Source: Lysobacterales bacterium
GTDB lineage: Bacteria > Pseudomonadota > Gammaproteobacteria > Xanthomonadales > Xanthomonadaceae
Direction of reading: 5' to 3'
Assembly: GCA_019510125.1 (NCBI GenBank)
Contig: JAEKKX010000023.1
Coordinates: 1 to 51,058, forward strand
Length of the DNA: 51,058 nt
Shown: one piece after another, positions 47,643 through 51,058 of the stretch
How positions within the stretch are numbered: the stretch's first letter is position 1
Layout of the letters: each line of letters starts with the position of its first letter
Translations under genes and position numbers: made by a program
Notes under the pieces: model-generated
What the model was told of the DNA's origin: nothing
What the model saw: the letters and a program-made list of their open reading frames with translations, nothing else
Databases searched by the model: none

Positions 47643-49691
47643 ATGAACGCCGTTACCCAAATCGAAACCCGCGCCATCGAAACCGCCGCGCCGCTGGAAG
47701 TAGCCGACCCGACCAAGAACCTGATTTTGGTTCCGCTCTCGCAGTTGCTGCCGCGCCGCTCCAAGCGCAACGCACGCAAGACCCCGCGCCTGTCCATTCC
47801 CGAACTGGCCGCGAGCATCGCCCGCATCGGTCTGCTGCAAAACCTCGTTGTCATCCTGTCCGCCGATGGTGAGCAATACGAAGTGGTGGCCGGCGACCGC
47901 CGACTGACCGCATTGAAGCTGCTGGCGAAGAAGAAGCGCATCGCCGCCGACTTTGAGGTGCCTTGCCTGCTGGTGCCGGACGCTTCGGCCCGTACCGTCA
48001 GCCTCGCGGAAAACCTGCTGCGCGAGCAGATGCACCCGGCCGACCAGTTCGAGGCGTTCGCCGCGCTGGTCAAGGAAGGCCGCCCCATCGAAGACATTGC
48101 CGCCGACTTCGGCGTGACCCCGCTGGTGGTGCAGCGCCGTCTCAAACTCGCCGACGTCTCGCCGCGCCTGCTGGCCGACTACCGGGACGGAGCCGTCACG
48201 CTGGAACAGTTGATGGCCCTGACCATCACCGACGACCACGCCGCGCAGGAAAGCGCGTTCTACGGTGCGCCCGAATGGCAGCGTGGCGCATCCACGCTGC
48301 GCGAACGCCTGACCGAACGCGAAATCGACGCCACGCATCCGCTGGTGCGCTTCGCCGGGCTGGACGCCTACACGCAGGCAGGCGGCGGCATCCGCCGCGA
48401 CCTGTTCGCGGAAGGCGATGCCGGAACCTACCTGACCGATGCCGCGCTGCTGGAAACGCTGGTGCGCGGCAAGCTGGATGCGCTGGCCGATGGCATCCGC
48501 GCCGAGGGTTGGGCGTGGGTGGAAGCCGTGCCGCACATGAGCTATGCCGAGCGGCAGGCGTTCCAGAACGCACCGCGCCAGCGCCGCGAACCGAACGCCC
48601 GCGAAGCCCGCCGCATCGCCTCGCTGCAAACCCGCCTCGACAAGATCGACGCCGAACTGGAAGAAGCCTACGACGCCGAGGACGAGGACAAGACCGAAGC
48701 GCTGGAACCGTGCCGCGAACAGGTTGCCGGGGAACTGCAAGCCGTGGAGGAAGCCTTGCAGGGCTACGCCCCGGACGTGCGCGCCGTGGCCGGTGCCATC
48801 GTCACCCTCGACCGCAGCGGCGAAGCCGTGATTCATCGCGGGCTGCTGCGCGAGGCAGAAGCCAAGGCGCTGCGCACGCTGGAACGCTTGCGGCAGGGTT
48901 TCGGCAGCGCGGAAGGCGAAGCCGGGAACGACGACGAAGGCGAGGACGCCGAGCAGCCCAAGGCCGCGAGCCTGTCCGACCGGCTGGCGCAGCGGTTGAG
49001 CGCGCACCGCACCGCCGCGCTGCAAATCGAAGTCGCCCGCCATCCGCAAGTCGCGCTGGCCGCGCTGGTGCATGGCATGGTGCAGAGCATCTTGCAGGAC
49101 AACCACTACGGCCACGACTTGCCGCTGGGCGTGAGCCTGAAAGTGCAAGACCGGCTGGAAGGCATGGCCCCCGACTGGCCCGAATCGCCCGCCGCCGTCG
49201 CCCTGCGCGAGTTGCAGCAGGTCGCGGGCGAAGCGCTGCCGCAGGACAGCGCCGAACTGTTCGCCGCGCTGCTGGCGATGGAGCAAGGCGAACTGGTGCG
49301 GCTGCTGGCGGTATGCGTGGCGGCGACCGTGGACGTGGTGACGCCTCGCGCCACGGCGCACCAGCCGGGCGCGGAACTGGCGCAGGCCGTGGGGCTGGAC
49401 ATGGCCGCATGGTGGCGGCCCACCGCAGACGGGTATTTCCAGCATGTGCCGAAGGCCGCGATTCTGGAAGCCGTGGGCGCGTTCGCACCGTCGCACGCTG
49501 CCCGGCTGGCGAAGTTGAAGAAGGCCGACATTGCCAGCGAGGCGGAACGGCTGGCCGATGGTACGGGCTGGATGCCCGCCATCTTCAAGACCGAAGGCCC
49601 GGAAGCTGCGCCGCAGGAAACGCAGGAGCAGGACGCCCCGGAGGATGACGAGGCAATGGCGGATGAACCCGCCGAGGCGCTGGCCGCGTGA
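47643..49691 (+). CDS. parB: ParB/RepB/Spo0J-type partition protein (ICE backbone)
   Basis: A 682-residue ParB-family protein. The N-terminal ParB/Srx domain (residues ~25-130) has V-V-A-G-D-R-R-L-T-A-L-K and E-N-L-L-R-E-Q-M-H-P-A-D-Q-F, the CTP-binding motifs of the family. An HTH follows (I-E-D-I-A-A-D-F-G-V-T-P-L-V-V-Q-R-R-L). The long C-terminal part, with a coiled-coil around residues 320-370 and an acidic stretch near 435, is typical of large ParB proteins of ICEs and IncP-like plasmids. ParA and RepA would be encoded to the right. Confidence 0.92.
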   Translation: MNAVTQIETRAIETAAPLEVADPTKNLILVPLSQLLPRRSKRNARKTPRLSIPELAASIARIGLLQNLVVILSADGEQYEVVAGDRRLTALKLLAKKKRIAADFEVPCLLVPDASARTVSLAENLLREQMHPADQFEAFAALVKEGRPIEDIAADFGVTPLVVQRRLKLADVSPRLLADYRDGAVTLEQLMALTITDDHAAQESAFYGAPEWQRGASTLRERLTEREIDATHPLVRFAGLDAYTQAGGGIRRDLFAEGDAGTYLTDAALLETLVRGKLDALADGIRAEGWAWVEAVPHMSYAERQAFQNAPRQRREPNAREARRIASLQTRLDKIDAELEEAYDAEDEDKTEALEPCREQVAGELQAVEEALQGYAPDVRAVAGAIVTLDRSGEAVIHRGLLREAEAKALRTLERLRQGFGSAEGEAGNDDEGEDAEQPKAASLSDRLAQRLSAHRTAALQIEVARHPQVALAALVHGMVQSILQDNHYGHDLPLGVSLKVQDRLEGMAPDWPESPAAVALRELQQVAGEALPQDSAELFAALLAMEQGELVRLLAVCVAATVDVVTPRATAHQPGAELAQAVGLDMAAWWRPTADGYFQHVPKAAILEAVGAFAPSHAARLAKLKKADIASEAERLADGTGWMPAIFKTEGPEAAPQETQEQDAPEDDEAMADEPAEALAA

Positions 49692-49702
49692 TTCCGTAAC
49701 AT

Positions 49703-49730
49703 GGCCCCGGCGCACCAAGCTGGGGCCTTT
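49703..49730 (+). terminator. Terminator after parB
   Basis: Arms GGCCCC and GGGGCC around a 13-nt loop, followed by TTT, 11 bp after the stop. Confidence 0.7.
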
Positions 49731-49836
49731 CTGCACCTCAAAAAAAGCGGCAGCAATTTTGCTGCACACATTTCACAAAGATCAAAGCAAACGTGTCGAA
49801 GCTCGCGACCCCGTGTCGTCAAGAACCTGAATTTCG

Positions 49837-51057
49837 CTAGTTCATAGTTGAGGGCGCGTTAGTTACTACACACCCATCAATTCCGTCGATCTTTAAGACA
49901 CCTTCCTTGAATTTGGCATGTTCTTGTGTCGCGCGCGTGCAGTCCCACAGGATACTGACGATCCGTGCGTCCTTGTATTTCGCGTCGGCGCGATAAAGCG
50001 AAGCGTCTTCGGCAATCTCGCCGATAAGCGCTTGGAAGGACTTCTTCACGTCCTTCCGGTATTTGACCTCAATGATCGTGTGGAGCGAGGGCAGGTAAAG
50101 ATCAATGCGCGGATTCTTCTGTCCGACGGGCTGGAGGTTCACTTCGTCTGCGATGTCATTGAAGATCGGTCCGAGCAGGAAATAGAGAAGATTCTGGACG
50201 TGGTATTCGTTCTCTACCGGCCACTTGACGGGCTCCGCGCCCCTGGTGCGGCCTGCATCCTCCCACGTCCATCGTTTGAGGCCAACAGGGATATGCTCCA
50301 GAAACTCCAAGAGATCATCGAGACTCCAGCCTTTTGGCGGCACGGCAGCCACGTCCTGATTAACTTGGTCGAAAACGTAAACCATCAAACTCAAGAGCGC
50401 CGTTGATGCGCCGCCTTGCGCCTGCGCCCGGAACTCGCCCATGAAACGGCCGATCAGGGCCATGCGGTTCTGGTGATCGTCGATCCGCCGTATCGTCCGG
50501 TAGTGAAGAAAGAGCGGTACGCACGCGCCGGCATAGATGGAGGATTCGCCGCTGAGGACATACGCCGCGATATCTTTCTCGAAGAGATTGAGATGGTCAC
50601 CGCCCGCCTGCTGCGCAAGGAAACCGGATATCCAATTCTCGAACTCGCGGGCGATACGCGCATCGTTCATTCGACCGACCAGCCATTTCACGGCCATGAC
50701 ACCGAATACGTCCGAGACCCATGGGCGCGGCGTGGAGTCGATCTTTGCGGCCTGCCCGAGCAGGCGCGATACATCCGGGCTGGAGACGGTTTCGTTCAGA
50801 ACGCCGAGGCCCGAAATCGCGCAGCGGTGATACAAGGAGAGCGCCGGAAAGTCGAAGGATGATGGGGCGTCCTTCGACAATCCTAAGAAATGCAGAAAGC
50901 AGGCTTTGAACGGATCAGCGTGCGCACTCTCAACAACCTTGCGGTGCAGGTGTTCGCGCAACTGGTACGCATTGTCTTTTTCTACAGAAACCATTGGGAT
51001 TGCCCGATCTTCCCGATCATCACCGAGTCGTTCCAGCCCGGAAGCTGGTTGAGCCAT
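49837..51057 (-). CDS. PD-(D/E)XK nuclease-like protein, candidate defence gene
   Basis: A protein of about 406 residues; the frame may continue beyond the window, and a later M-V-S-V-E start (22nd residue) is also possible. Residues 1-270 are helical and unrecognised. The C-terminal ~130 residues hold a restriction-endonuclease-like fold: V-E-N-E-Y-H-V-Q-N-L-L, then P-R-I-D-L-Y-L-P and I-I-E-V-K-Y-R-K-D, giving the D...E-x-K catalytic set seen in DpnII/MboI-like nucleases. No methyltransferase gene is visible. GC is well below the ICE backbone, and the gene faces against parB, so it is a late cargo insertion. A phage-defence role is inferred from fold and location. Confidence 0.65.
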   Translation of the reverse strand: MAQPASGLERLGDDREDRAIPMVSVEKDNAYQLREHLHRKVVESAHADPFKACFLHFLGLSKDAPSSFDFPALSLYHRCAISGLGVLNETVSSPDVSRLLGQAAKIDSTPRPWVSDVFGVMAVKWLVGRMNDARIAREFENWISGFLAQQAGGDHLNLFEKDIAAYVLSGESSIYAGACVPLFLHYRTIRRIDDHQNRMALIGRFMGEFRAQAQGGASTALLSLMVYVFDQVNQDVAAVPPKGWSLDDLLEFLEHIPVGLKRWTWEDAGRTRGAEPVKWPVENEYHVQNLLYFLLGPIFNDIADEVNLQPVGQKNPRIDLYLPSLHTIIEVKYRKDVKKSFQALIGEIAEDASLYRADAKYKDARIVSILWDCTRATQEHAKFKEGVLKIDGIDGCVVTNAPSTMN

Positions 51058-51058
51058 C

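Larger units (their letters stand above)
37519..51058 (+). mobile_element. Tn4371-family integrative and conjugative element, left part
   Basis: The integrase at the left edge, then radC, a small backbone protein, DUF932 and ParB in one direction, is the conserved left arm of Tn4371-like ICEs; repA, parA and transfer genes would follow to the right. Cargo sits in two places: a YhcG-like gene plus an arsenic/chromate operon between int and radC, and a nuclease-like gene after parB. GC of the backbone is slightly below that of the chromosome and the edge gene is lower still. The right end is not in the window. Confidence 0.82.

Overview
The window is GC-rich chromosomal DNA from a gammaproteobacterium of the Xanthomonadaceae/Lysobacteraceae type (Lysobacter, Luteimonas or a relative). 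I infer this from the gene order fimT-pilV-pilW-pilX-pilY1-pilE, the UvrB sequence and the codon use; no 16S gene is present. About 13.5 kb at the right end is an integrated mobile element whose integrase, RadC, DUF932 and ParB genes match the core of Tn4371-family integrative and conjugative elements (ICEs).

Layout. 1-2054: lower-GC 3' end of an RHS toxin gene with its own C-terminal tip and a membrane immunity candidate; an amber codon interrupts the RHS frame at 25-27. 2369-4849: nucleosidase PpnN and an AlgZ/FimS-like sensor kinase. 4975-11289: minor-pilin operon with the PilY1 adhesin and a PilE pilin. 11431-15081: tRNA-Asn, a second FimT-like pseudopilin, uvrB, a small membrane protein and tRNA-Val. 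15147-24069 (leftward): a tight eight-gene operon with a class II aldolase, a double nucleotidyltransferase, GtrA, a GT2 glycosyltransferase, a GDPD-like enzyme, a membrane glycosyltransferase fused to a uridine-kinase-like domain, a HAD phosphatase and a GT87 enzyme. It looks like a complete but unassigned route to a surface sugar or phosphosugar. 24334-35595 (rightward): a non-ribosomal peptide cluster with two C-A-T proteins, an MFS exporter, a DUF6875-like protein, a kynurenine 3-monooxygenase and a phosphopantetheinyl transferase. Facing it at 35617-37292 are an aminotransferase and a sulfotransferase-like protein.

37519 to the right edge is the ICE: integrase coupled to a YhcG/DUF1016 PD-(D/E)XK protein; an arsenic operon (arsR, two unrelated arsenate reductases, acr3, arsH) with chrA appended; then the backbone radC, a small Cys-motif protein, DUF932 and parB; and a second PD-(D/E)XK protein of lower GC at the edge. 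The backbone genes are preceded by repeated, hairpin-rich leaders, and a 300-nt structured-RNA candidate precedes the DUF932 gene. The best candidates for something undescribed are the 15-24 kb operon, the NRPS cluster with its leader peptide and KMO, the leader RNAs of the ICE backbone, and the PD-(D/E)XK protein in the ICE cargo position.
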